Shown in pieces: positions 1-8,888 of a stretch of 49,917 bases of DNA. Both the position numbers and the translations under genes were made by a program. Each line of letters starts with the position of its first letter. Position 1 is the first letter of the stretch. The notes under the pieces were generated by a model. That model was not told the origin of the DNA. It was given only the letters and a program-made list of their open reading frames with translations, and did not search any database. Source of the DNA: Burkholderiaceae bacterium (GTDB lineage Bacteria; Pseudomonadota; Gammaproteobacteria; Burkholderiales; Burkholderiaceae_C); NCBI GenBank assembly GCA_022072045.1, contig JAJVIL010000011.1, forward strand, positions 1-49,917, written 5' to 3'.

Positions 1-1166
1 TGGCCGCGACCACCGCGATCGACAACGGCTGGCAGTGCGCGCTGATGGCGCCCACCGAGATCCTGGCCGAGCAGCACTTTCGCAAGCTGGTGCAGTGGCT
101 GGCGCCGTTCAACGTCGGCGTCGCCTGGCTCACCGGCAGCCGCAAGGGGCGCGCGCGCGACGAGATGGTGGCGCGCGCCGCCAGTGGCGACGCCGCGCTG
201 GTGGTGGGCACGCACGCGGTGATCCAGGACGACGTGCGCTTCGCCCGGCTCGGGCTGGCGATCGTCGACGAGCAGCACCGCTTCGGCGTCGAGCAGCGGC
301 TCGAGCTGCGGCGCAAGCTCGGCCAGCAGGCCGGCGCGAACCAGGAGCCGCACTTCCTGATGATGAGCGCGACACCGATCCCGCGCACGCTGGCGATGAG
401 CTACTTCGCCGACCTCGACGTCAGCACGATCGACGAGCTGCCGCCCGGCCGCCAGCCGGTGACGACCAGATTGTTCGCCGACACGCGCCGCGACGAGGTG
501 ATCGCGCGCATCCGCGACGAAGTGGCGCGCGGGCGCCAGGTGTACTGGGTGTGCCCGTTGATCGAGGAGAGCCAGAGCCTCGACCTGAAGAACGCCACCG
601 AGACGCACCGCGAGCTGTGCGAGGCGTTGCCCGAGCGCATGGTCGGGCTGCTGCACGGCAGGATGCCGGCGCGCGAGAAGGCGGCGGTGATGAGCCTGTT
701 CAGCGGTGGCCAGATGCCGGTGCTGGTGTCGACCACCGTGATCGAGGTCGGCGTCGACGTGCCCAACGCGAGCCTGATGGTGATCGAGCACGCCGAGCGC
801 TTCGGCCTGGCGCAGCTGCACCAGTTGCGCGGCCGCATCGGCCGCGGCAGCGACGCCAGCGTCTGCGTGCTGCTGTACAGCGGCGCGCTGTCGACCACCG
901 CCAAGGAGCGGCTGCGCGCGATCGGGCAGACCCACGACGGCTTCGAGATCGCGCGCCGCGACCTCGAGATCCGCGGCCCCGGCGAGTTCATGGGCGCGCG
1001 CCAGAGCGGCGACGCGCTGCTGCGCTTCGCCGATCTGGCCGAAGACGCGCCGCTGCTGCAGCACGCGCGCGCGGTGGCACCGCGGCTGTTGGATCGGCAC
1101 CCCGATGCGGCGCGCGCCCACGTCGAACGCTGGCTCGGCGGCAAGGCCGAGTTCTTCAAGGCCTAG
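1..1166 (+). CDS. recG: ATP-dependent DNA helicase RecG, C-terminal part
   Basis: The gene enters from outside the window; the frame is open from base 3, so about 388 C-terminal residues are visible. RecG is a monomeric superfamily 2 helicase that reverses stalled replication forks and branch-migrates Holliday junctions. Visible are the end of the first helicase domain (APTEILAEQH, then the motif II variant DEQHRFG that is typical of RecG), the motif III region (MMSATPIPRT), and the second helicase domain with motif V (STTVIEVGVDVPNA) and motif VI (QLRGRIGRG). Near the end is the TRG-type segment RRDLEIRGPGEFMGARQSG, which couples ATP hydrolysis to translocation. The N-terminal wedge domain lies upstream of the window. 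The gene is convergent with the next one across 19 bp. Identification is secure. Confidence 0.97.
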   Translation, partial: AATTAIDNGWQCALMAPTEILAEQHFRKLVQWLAPFNVGVAWLTGSRKGRARDEMVARAASGDAALVVGTHAVIQDDVRFARLGLAIVDEQHRFGVEQRLELRRKLGQQAGANQEPHFLMMSATPIPRTLAMSYFADLDVSTIDELPPGRQPVTTRLFADTRRDEVIARIRDEVARGRQVYWVCPLIEESQSLDLKNATETHRELCEALPERMVGLLHGRMPAREKAAVMSLFSGGQMPVLVSTTVIEVGVDVPNASLMVIEHAERFGLAQLHQLRGRIGRGSDASVCVLLYSGALSTTAKERLRAIGQTHDGFEIARRDLEIRGPGEFMGARQSGDALLRFADLAEDAPLLQHARAVAPRLLDRHPDAARAHVERWLGGKAEFFKA

Positions 1167-1185
1167 ATTGGGTGGCCAAGCGCCG

Positions 1186-2184
1186 TCATGACTCGGGCTT
1201 GAAGCCGCTGGCCTTGATGATCGGCCCCCAGAAGGCGTGCTCGCCGCGCAGCAACTCGCCCAGCTGCGCCGGCGACGAGCTCTCGGGCGCGAAGCCGGCC
1301 CTGGTGATTGCCTCGCGTACTTCGTCCCCGCGCAACGCGACCCCGAGCTGCTCGCTGGCGTGCGCCACCACCGACGCCGACGCCCCGGCGAGCATGAAGG
1401 CGCCGAACCACTCGCGCTGACTCAACCGCTCATGACCGAGCTCGCGGAACGTCGGCACCTCCGGCAAGCGCGGCGACCGCTCTGGGTTGGTGACTGCGAC
1501 GACGCGCACGCGTCCGGTCTGCTGTAGCGTCAGCGATGCGGCCTCGGTGCCCATGGCTGCGGCCACCTGGCCACCTGCCACCGCCTGCATCGACAGCGCA
1601 CTGCCACGGAACGGCACGTGGCCGAGCGGCAACTTCAGCTCCTGGGCCAGCAGCACCGCCATGAAATGCGGGAACGAACCAGCACCCGGGTTACCACACT
1701 GGGCCTGCGCCGGGTTGTCCCGGCACCAAGCGTCGAAGGCCTCGAGCGTGTCCACCGGCTTGGGCACCATCGGCCCCAACACCAGCGCAAACCCGGTCCT
1801 CGCCACCAAGCCCACCGGCGCAAGGTCTTTGAACGGGTCGTACGACAGGTTCTTGTACACGTGCGGGTACATCGTCAACACCGATGCGGGCGTGACCAAC
1901 AGAGTGGAGCCATCCGCCGCAGCCGCCTTGACCGCGTCGACCGCCAATCGGCCGGCCGCGCCGGTCTTGTTTTCGACGATCACGTTGCGACCCGAGAGCG
2001 CCTTCAAGCTATCGGCCAGCCTGCGGCACATCGCATCGAACGGGCCCGGCGGGAAACCAATCACGATGCGCATCGTGTCGCGGCCTTGGGCATGAACGGC
2101 GTGGGCTGACCACTGCCAGGCGCCGAGCGCGCACAGCATGCGGGCCGTGGCGCCGCGCCGATCGCAGTTCAGGTCGGGGTTCAT
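1186..2184 (-). CDS. Bug/TctC-family periplasmic solute-binding protein
   Basis: A 332-residue extracytoplasmic binding protein of the tripartite tricarboxylate transporter type (Bug family), very numerous in Burkholderiales. The mature part begins with the family pattern MRIVIGFPPG, followed by VENKTGAAGRLAVDAV, the YKNLSYDPFKDLAPVGLV segment and the late VPTFRELGH motif. Such proteins bind small carboxylates or aromatic acids. The start MNPDLNCD was chosen over frames about 50 residues longer because it precedes a short basic stretch and a hydrophobic segment ending in HAVHAQG, a plausible signal peptide cut after Ala-Gln. No tctA or tctB membrane subunits are nearby, so it may be an orphan receptor. 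It lies 19 bp downstream of a ring-cleavage dioxygenase on the same strand, which suggests an aromatic substrate. Confidence 0.9.
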   Translation of the reverse strand: MNPDLNCDRRGATARMLCALGAWQWSAHAVHAQGRDTMRIVIGFPPGPFDAMCRRLADSLKALSGRNVIVENKTGAAGRLAVDAVKAAAADGSTLLVTPASVLTMYPHVYKNLSYDPFKDLAPVGLVARTGFALVLGPMVPKPVDTLEAFDAWCRDNPAQAQCGNPGAGSFPHFMAVLLAQELKLPLGHVPFRGSALSMQAVAGGQVAAAMGTEAASLTLQQTGRVRVVAVTNPERSPRLPEVPTFRELGHERLSQREWFGAFMLAGASASVVAHASEQLGVALRGDEVREAITRAGFAPESSSPAQLGELLRGEHAFWGPIIKASGFKPES

Positions 2185-2203
2185 CTGTGCTTCCTTCCTT
2201 TGG

Positions 2204-2785
2204 CTAGCCGCTGGTGAGCACGATGTCCCAGGACACGGCCAGGCCGCGCGAAGTGACGGCGGCGGTGCGTGCCACCAGACGCTGCGGGTCGCGTACGGCC
2301 CGGTACCAGCGGTCGTGCGCGTTGCGCGGGTCATCGGCGAAGAACATCTGCGTCACCAGCCGATCGTGCTGTCCGGTGACCTGGAAGTGGACGTGTGGCG
2401 CACGCAGTTGCGTGTGCTCTCGATAGGCGCCGGGTTTGCGCGTGCGAAAGTGGTACCGGCCGTGTTCGTCGGTCCGCGTCACGCCATGACCGACGAACGC
2501 CTCGCCGCGGTCGGCCGGACGCGGCGGCGCACTGGGATGCGCGTAGCGCCCGAACTCGTCGGCATGCCAGATCTCGACCACCGCTGCGGCCACGGCTCGG
2601 CCGGCGCGATCGACCACCCGGCCGCCGATCTCCAGTGCCGGAATGGCGCCGCCCCTGTCGCTGTACAGCTCCGCGCCGCGGATTGCCGGCGTCAGCGGAT
2701 AGAACGGGCCGAGGATGAGGCCCGGCGTGCGCTCGGGAGCCAGCGCACCGGGAATGGAACCTCGTGGCTCGATGCACATGCACAT
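2204..2785 (-). CDS. Intradiol ring-cleavage dioxygenase
   Basis: A 193-residue protein of the protocatechuate 3,4-dioxygenase / catechol 1,2-dioxygenase superfamily, which opens catecholic rings between the two hydroxyls using non-haem Fe(III). The four iron ligands can be placed by family motif: Tyr81 (GRY), Tyr121 (KPGAY), His131 and His133 (APHVHF). The segment EIWHADEFGRY matches the conserved EIWQ/H region. The length fits a single PcaG/PcaH-like catalytic subunit with no catechol dioxygenase N-terminal linker domain. The start is ambiguous among Met1 and Met3, and no strong ribosome site is seen. It probably forms an operon with the downstream Bug protein and is divergent from a LysR regulator, a classic catabolic arrangement. 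The true substrate cannot be read from sequence. Confidence 0.88.
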   Translation of the reverse strand: MCMCIEPRGSIPGALAPERTPGLILGPFYPLTPAIRGAELYSDRGGAIPALEIGGRVVDRAGRAVAAAVVEIWHADEFGRYAHPSAPPRPADRGEAFVGHGVTRTDEHGRYHFRTRKPGAYREHTQLRAPHVHFQVTGQHDRLVTQMFFADDPRNAHDRWYRAVRDPQRLVARTAAVTSRGLAVSWDIVLTSG

Positions 2786-2885
2786 CTCATGCTGCTGTGG
2801 TCACAGCGTAGACTGGCATCTGATAATTGAATAGTTCGAAGTTCTGATTGTTTGATCACCAAGAGTAATCGCCAGAAGGGCCGGC
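2786..2885. promoter_or_regulatory. AT-rich divergent promoter/operator region
   Basis: The 100 bp between the dioxygenase (minus) and LysR (plus) starts is clearly AT-richer than its surroundings. It contains a direct repeat TCTGAT at 2819-2824 and 2843-2848, and a palindrome TTCGAA between them. This is where a LysR regulator would normally bind to control both directions. No unambiguous -35/-10 pair was assigned. A good ribosome site AGAAGG (2875-2880) serves the LysR gene. Confidence 0.5.
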
Positions 2886-3827
2886 ATGTTTACCGACGTT
2901 CAACGCCTGAAGCGCCGCGTCAAGCTGCGCGACCTGGAAACACTCATGACGGTGGCGAGCGCGGGCGGCATGCGCCGGGCCGCAGAGGCGCTGCATCTAT
3001 CACAGCCGGCGGTGTCGAAGAGCATCGCATCGCTCGAGAATGCGCTGGGCGTGAAGCTGCTCGAGCGCAGCCGCCGGGGCATCGAGGTCACGCGTTCCGG
3101 CACGAGCCTGATCGGCCGCGCCGAGGCGATGTTCTACGAGCTTCAGCAGGGTCTTCGCGAACTGGCGCACCTGGCCGACCCGGCGGGCGGCGAGATCCAC
3201 CTTGCCTGCTCGGAGACGCTCAACGCCGGCATTGCGTCGGCGGCGATGGAGCGCATGGCGCGTCTGTACCCGCGCGTGGTGTTCAGCATCGACTCGGGCG
3301 ACGCCGACGTGCTCGTTTCGCACTATCTGCAGCGTTTGGTGGCCGAGTTCGTGCTCGCGCGCCCGAACTCGGCCACCCTCGATCCCGCGGTCCGCGCCGA
3401 ACCCCTGTTCCGCGAGCGCTTGCAGGTGGTCGGCGGTGTCCACAGCCAGTGGGCCAGGCGCCGCAAGCTCACACTGGCCGAGCTGGCGGGCGAGCCGTGG
3501 ATCCTTTCGCGCAACGAGACCGCGGTGGGCTCGCCGGTGGAGCTGGCCTTCCGCAACTGCGGTCTGCCGATGCCGCGTCTGTGCATGCTCAGCAGTTCGC
3601 TGAACGTTCGCTACACCCTGCTTGTGACGGGCCGCTACGTCACCGTGATGCCACGCTCGCTGCTGCGCTTCGGCGGTGCGCGCCAGCTGGTGAAGGTGCT
3701 GCCGGTGGAGGTCGGCCAGTGGCAAACACCCACGATGATCATGTCGCCGGCCAACCGCTCATTCAGCCCCGCGTCGGCCGCCTACCTGGACATCGTGCGG
3801 GAGCTTGCGCGGCAACTCGACGACTAG
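2886..3827 (+). CDS. LysR-family transcriptional regulator (catabolic type)
   Basis: A 313-residue LysR regulator. The N-terminal winged helix-turn-helix (residues about 12-75) has the expected pattern: LRDLETLMTVASAGG, RRAAEALHLSQPAVSKSI, and LGVKLLERSRRGIEVT. The remainder is the two-lobe effector-binding domain. It is divergent from the dioxygenase and Bug genes, so it most likely senses an aromatic compound and activates that pair, in the manner of PcaQ/GbpR-type regulators. The start at ATG 2886 follows AGAAGG at a good distance. It may be the last gene of an inserted segment between recG and oxyR. Confidence 0.92.
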   Translation: MFTDVQRLKRRVKLRDLETLMTVASAGGMRRAAEALHLSQPAVSKSIASLENALGVKLLERSRRGIEVTRSGTSLIGRAEAMFYELQQGLRELAHLADPAGGEIHLACSETLNAGIASAAMERMARLYPRVVFSIDSGDADVLVSHYLQRLVAEFVLARPNSATLDPAVRAEPLFRERLQVVGGVHSQWARRRKLTLAELAGEPWILSRNETAVGSPVELAFRNCGLPMPRLCMLSSSLNVRYTLLVTGRYVTVMPRSLLRFGGARQLVKVLPVEVGQWQTPTMIMSPANRSFSPASAAYLDIVRELARQLDD

Positions 3828-4021
3828 GGTCTGTTGAGCTATGAATCGTGACCGCGCCAGGGTGCCCCGGGGATGCAGCGCCAGGCGCGAGCCGCAATGC
3901 GCGCTGAGCGCCCGTGCGATCCCACCGCCACAGGAGGCGATACCGCGCAGCGTACGTCGGGCCATGCCGAAAGGCCGTGGCCACGGTGAGGCCTCGCAGC
4001 TGCTTGGCCGACAATGCGCGC
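3828..4021. other. Intergenic region before oxyR
   Basis: 194 bp without a supported gene. Immediately after the LysR stop the sequence GGTCTGTTGAGC (from about 3829) resembles the ends of some IS5-like elements as remembered, but no transposase or opposite end was found, so this is only a hint of a past junction. The rest would hold the oxyR promoter, but no convincing -35/-10 pair was identified. Confidence 0.3.
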
Positions 4022-4942
4022 ATGACCCTGACCGAACTGCGCTACATCGTCGCGGTAGCCCGCGAGCGCCACTTCGGCCGCGCCGCCGAGGCCTGCTTCG
4101 TGTCGCAGCCGACGCTGAGCGTGGCGATCAAGAAGCTCGAGGAGGAGCTGGATCTCAAGATCTTCGAGCGCGGCGCCAGCGAGGTGAGCGTGACGCCGCT
4201 GGGCGAAGCGATCGTGCGGCAGGCGCAGCAGGTGCTCGAGGAGGCCGCCGAGATCAAGCAGATCGCGCGCCGCGGCAAGGACCCGCTGGCCGGCCCGCTG
4301 AAGCTCGGGATCATCTACACGATCGGGCCCTACCTGCTGCCCGAGCTGGTGCGCGAGGCGATCCGGCTGACGCCGCAGATGCCGCTGATGCTGCAGGAGA
4401 ACTTCACCATCAAGCTGCTCGACATGCTGCGCACCGGCGAACTCGAGTGCGCGATCATGGCCGAGCCATTCCCCGACACCGGGCTGGCGATCGCGCCGCT
4501 GTACGACGAGCCGTTCGTGGTGGCGGTGCCCAGCTCGCACCCGCTGGCGCGGCGCCAGGCGGTGAGCGCGCAGGAGCTGAAGCGCGAGACGATGCTGCTG
4601 CTGGGCACCGGGCACTGCTTCCGCGACCAGGTGCTCGAGGTGTGCCCCGAGTTCGCACGCTTCTCGGCCGACGCCGACGGCATGCGCAAGAGCTTCGAGG
4701 GCTCGTCGCTCGAGACCATCAAGCACATGGTGGCCTCCGGCATGGGTATCACCGTGGTGCCGGTGATGAGCGTACCCAAGGAAGCGCAGGAGCATGTGAC
4801 CTACATCGCGTTCGAGCCGCCGGTGCCGTCGCGCCGCGTGGTGCTCGCGTGGCGGCGCACCTTCACCCGCTACGAGGCGATCGCCGCGCTGCGCAACGCG
4901 GTGTACGCGTGCAAGCTCGAGGGCGTGCAGCGCCTGTCCTGA
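4022..4942 (+). CDS. oxyR: Hydrogen peroxide sensor-regulator OxyR
   Basis: A 306-residue LysR regulator with the OxyR signature. N-terminal helix-turn-helix: MTLTELRYIVAVARERHFG, then VSQPTLSVAIKKLEEEL. The two redox cysteines are Cys199 (GTGHCFRDQ) and Cys208 (EVCPE), at the same numbers as in the Escherichia coli protein, where peroxide drives an intramolecular disulfide and switches the regulator. The start chosen gives the canonical N-terminus; upstream in-frame sequence is not family-like. The next gene encodes Dps, a standard OxyR target, so the pair forms a peroxide-defence unit. Confidence 0.95.
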   Translation: MTLTELRYIVAVARERHFGRAAEACFVSQPTLSVAIKKLEEELDLKIFERGASEVSVTPLGEAIVRQAQQVLEEAAEIKQIARRGKDPLAGPLKLGIIYTIGPYLLPELVREAIRLTPQMPLMLQENFTIKLLDMLRTGELECAIMAEPFPDTGLAIAPLYDEPFVVAVPSSHPLARRQAVSAQELKRETMLLLGTGHCFRDQVLEVCPEFARFSADADGMRKSFEGSSLETIKHMVASGMGITVVPVMSVPKEAQEHVTYIAFEPPVPSRRVVLAWRRTFTRYEAIAALRNAVYACKLEGVQRLS

Positions 4943-5039
4943 GACGCCGCGACCCGAGGCCGCGGGCCACACGACGCGCGGCTGCGCGGGCGAGTCGGCT
5001 GCCGGCCGGCAGCCTATCGCCGCCCTTGACACGATCAAC

Positions 5040-5068
5040 TGGACTGGCGCGGCCGCGGTGTCTATGGT
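5040..5068 (+). promoter_or_regulatory. Candidate promoter of dps
   Basis: TGGACT (5040-5045), 17 bp, TATGGT (5063-5068): four of six consensus bases in each box, placing the transcript start about 20 bp before the dps ATG. A perfect TTGACA at 5026-5031 lies upstream but has no -10 at proper distance. The region upstream is where OxyR would be expected to bind; no OxyR site was delineated. Confidence 0.4.
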
Positions 5069-5095
5069 GTCGCATGCATTGAAAGGAGTCCGTCC

Positions 5096-5587
5096 ATGAG
5101 CACCAGAGAACCCCTCGGCATCCACATCGGCATCGGCGACAAGGATCGCGCCGCGATCGCCAGCGGTCTCAGCCGCGTGCTGGCCGACACCTACACGCTG
5201 TACCTGACGACGCACAACTTCCACTGGAACGTCACCGGCCCGATGTTCAACACGCTGCACGCGATGTTCATGGCGCAGTACACCGAACTATGGAACGCGG
5301 TCGATCCGATCGCCGAGCGCATCCGCGCGCTGGGCCATCCGGCGCCGGGCAGCTACGGCCAGTTCGGCAAGCTGGCCACCGTCCCCGACGCGCCGGCCGA
5401 CCCGCCGAAGGCGATGGACATGGTGCGCATCCTCGTCAAGGGCCACGAGGCCGTGGCGCGCACCGCGCGCGACCTGTTCCCGCTGGTCAGCCAGGCCAAC
5501 GACCAACCGACCGCCGACCTGCTGACCCAGCGCCTCGACATCCATGAAAAGACGGCGTGGATGCTGAGATCGCTACTGGAGGATTGA
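5096..5587 (+). CDS. dps: Dps-family ferritin-like DNA protection protein
   Basis: A 163-residue Dps protein: a dodecameric mini-ferritin that oxidises Fe(II) with peroxide and protects DNA. The conserved [17 protein letters not shown] segment (residues 39-55) gives ferroxidase ligands His43 and His55, and NAVDPIAER gives Asp70 and Glu74. The position normally held by Asp/Glu (MF[E/D] pattern) is Met59 here, an unusual loss of one iron ligand. A strong AAGGAG lies just ahead of the start. The gene follows oxyR. Its last codons use AGA and CTA, rare in this genome, and its 3' end is repeated 97 bp downstream. Confidence 0.95.
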   Translation: MSTREPLGIHIGIGDKDRAAIASGLSRVLADTYTLYLTTHNFHWNVTGPMFNTLHAMFMAQYTELWNAVDPIAERIRALGHPAPGSYGQFGKLATVPDAPADPPKAMDMVRILVKGHEAVARTARDLFPLVSQANDQPTADLLTQRLDIHEKTAWMLRSLLED

Positions 5588-5684
5588 TGCCCACGCCGTC
5601 TTTCGGCGCAGGGTCATGTCGCGAAGCGACGGGAGCCGGAGCCAAAAGACGGCCTGGATGCTGAGGTCGCTGCTGGAAGACTGA
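5547..5684 (+). repeat. Duplicated dps 3' end flanking an inverted repeat
   Basis: The last 41 bases of dps (5547-5587) recur at 5644-5684 with five differences. All five fall at third codon positions and are synonymous, so the downstream copy would still encode [12 protein letters not shown] and stop. Between them, CCACGCCGTCTTT (5591-5603) is the exact reverse complement of 5548-5560, and a small GTCGC-GAA-GCGAC hairpin follows. The structure looks like a displaced older dps terminus separated from the present one by a short palindromic insertion. The hairpin may now act as the dps terminator. Confidence 0.75.
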
Positions 5685-5713
5685 GGAGCACGGCGGCGGG
5701 CGCGGCGCGCGCC

Positions 5714-6352
5714 TCAGCGCGCCGTCGCCGCGCCGTCGGCGGGCACCAGCGCCGCCATCGCGAGGCTCTGCGCGTCGCCGCGCTGACGCAGCCCGGCCAC
5801 CGTGCCGAGGCGATCGGGCACGCCGCGGTTCTGGCTGGCCTTCCACTTGCCCACCAGCCGCTCGAGCGGGATCTCGATGCCGACGATCGCCTTGAGCATC
5901 TGCGCGATGTAGTCGGCCGGCGCATCGCTCACCGCCCACGGCACCGCGCTGCCGGCCTCGTGCGTCTGCGTCAGGCGGGTAACGATCGCCAGCACCTCGG
6001 CGGGCGACTCGATCGCCCGCGGCGTGCCGTGCGCATGCACGACGGCGTAGTTCCAGGTCGGCACCACCTTGCCGTGCTCGCGCTTGCTCGGGTACCACGA
6101 CGGCGAGATGTACGCCTGCGGACCCTGGAACACCGCGATGCTCGGCCCCGGCGAGCGCCACACGGGGTTGGCACGCGCGACGTGGCCCACCAGCGTGCCG
6201 TGCGGCCCGCGGTCGGCGTCGAGCATGAACGGGATGTGGTTCACCAGCAGGCCGCCGCCCGCCTGCACGACCCAGGTGGCCAGCGGATGCGCGCGCACCA
6301 GTGCATGAAGCACCTCGGGGCGGGCTTCTTCGAAGTGGGCCGGCAGGTACAT
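5714..6352 (-). CDS. PaiB-like FMN-binding protein
   Basis: A 212-residue protein of the PaiB / FMN-binding negative transcriptional regulator family (flavin-reductase-like split barrel). It starts with the typical MYLPAHFEE and carries the family motifs LLVNHIPFML (residues 35-44), GHVARANPVW (56-65), YISPSWYPSK (81-90) and VVPTWNYAVVHAHG (96-109), and ends with a KWKASQNR segment that is conserved in the family. In Bacillus, PaiB affects sporulation and protease genes; in proteobacteria the role is unclear, and an enzymatic flavin role is possible. It is divergent from prfC across 112 bp. Confidence 0.88.
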   Translation of the reverse strand: MYLPAHFEEARPEVLHALVRAHPLATWVVQAGGGLLVNHIPFMLDADRGPHGTLVGHVARANPVWRSPGPSIAVFQGPQAYISPSWYPSKREHGKVVPTWNYAVVHAHGTPRAIESPAEVLAIVTRLTQTHEAGSAVPWAVSDAPADYIAQMLKAIVGIEIPLERLVGKWKASQNRGVPDRLGTVAGLRQRGDAQSLAMAALVPADGAATAR

Positions 6353-6464
6353 GGTCGGGCTCGCTGCGCTGGTGGGGCCGCGCAAGGATAATCGCGCTTC
6401 GCCCGCGGTGCCCTCGCGGCACCGACGGGCTCCACCGTCGCGGGCCTGCAGCCCTCGAATCTCC

Positions 6465-8099
<1,635 letters not shown>

Positions 8100-8116
8100 C
8101 TCGGGGTTCCGAGGCG

Positions 8117-8716
8117 CTACTGCGCCGGCGCCGACGCGCCTTGCAGGTCGTGCGACATCGCGTTGAGCCACACCTTGGCCGACTCCGACCACAGCTTGTG
8201 CGCCGACCACAGCGCCTGCATCGGCGCGGCGGAATCCGGCGGATCGACGAGATCCTGCGCCGACCCGAACGCGATGCGACCGTCGCGGGTGACGAACGGC
8301 GCCAGCCATTGCGCGACGGCGGCCTCGACCTCGCGGAACCACGCCGCCTGCACGTCGAGCAGGCTGGCGGCGAGTTGGTTCGACAACTGCGCCCAGCGGG
8401 TCACCTGCTCGGCGTTGAAGCCGATCGGCGCGCCGGCAAGCTGTTGCGGTGTGTCGGCGTGTCGCACGTCTTCGGCCTCGACCTCGAGGTCTCGCCGCAG
8501 GTTCTGCCACGCCTGCTCGCTCGCTTGCTGCATCTGCTGGGCGAACTGCGTCCAGACGGCCGACACGCCCGAGGGCAGCGCCCATGCCATACCACCGGGA
8601 TCGCCGCCGTTGGGCTGATCAGTGCCGGCATCCGGGGTGATCTTGCGTGCCGTCGCACGCCGTGGTGCCGAAACCTTGCCGCGACGAAGCGGCGATGCGG
8701 TGGACTTGCGAGCCAT
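8117..8716 (-). CDS. Hypothetical protein with basic tail and phasin-like body
   Basis: 199 residues, not identified with confidence. The first 25 residues are rich in Lys, Arg, Ser and Ala (MARKSTASPLRRGKVSAPRR...), like a histone-type nucleic-acid-binding tail. The body is helical and amphipathic with many Gln, Ala and Trp residues (VWTQFAQQMQQASEQAWQNL, LAASLLDVQAAWFREVEAAV), reminiscent of phasins that coat polyhydroxyalkanoate granules. Such a combination could tether granules to the nucleoid, but this is inference. A clear CAGGAGAC precedes the ATG, so the gene is real. It is monocistronic, between prfC (convergent) and an acyl-CoA ligase gene. Confidence 0.75.
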   Translation of the reverse strand: MARKSTASPLRRGKVSAPRRATARKITPDAGTDQPNGGDPGGMAWALPSGVSAVWTQFAQQMQQASEQAWQNLRRDLEVEAEDVRHADTPQQLAGAPIGFNAEQVTRWAQLSNQLAASLLDVQAAWFREVEAAVAQWLAPFVTRDGRIAFGSAQDLVDPPDSAAPMQALWSAHKLWSESAKVWLNAMSHDLQGASAPAQ

Positions 8717-8888
8717 GGCCGTCTCCTGACTGCATGCCGCACAGGCGGCACACAGTCGACCCTAGTCCCGTCGGGCTTGCGCCGCATTGATCCCACGCAG
8801 AAGTCGGTACAGGTGACGCGGGCATCGGTGCCGGCCTCGGCAGCGCCCGAGTCGCTCGGTGCGGGCCTTTGAACGGACGCCGATGGGT

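Noticed and set aside
35-1420. Overlapping Arg/Ala-rich frame on the plus strand over recG
   Set aside because: It is a frame shadow of recG; recG motifs are continuous in the other frame.
5026-5031. Perfect TTGACA upstream of dps
   Set aside because: No -10 at 16-18 bp; a weaker pair closer to the gene fits better.
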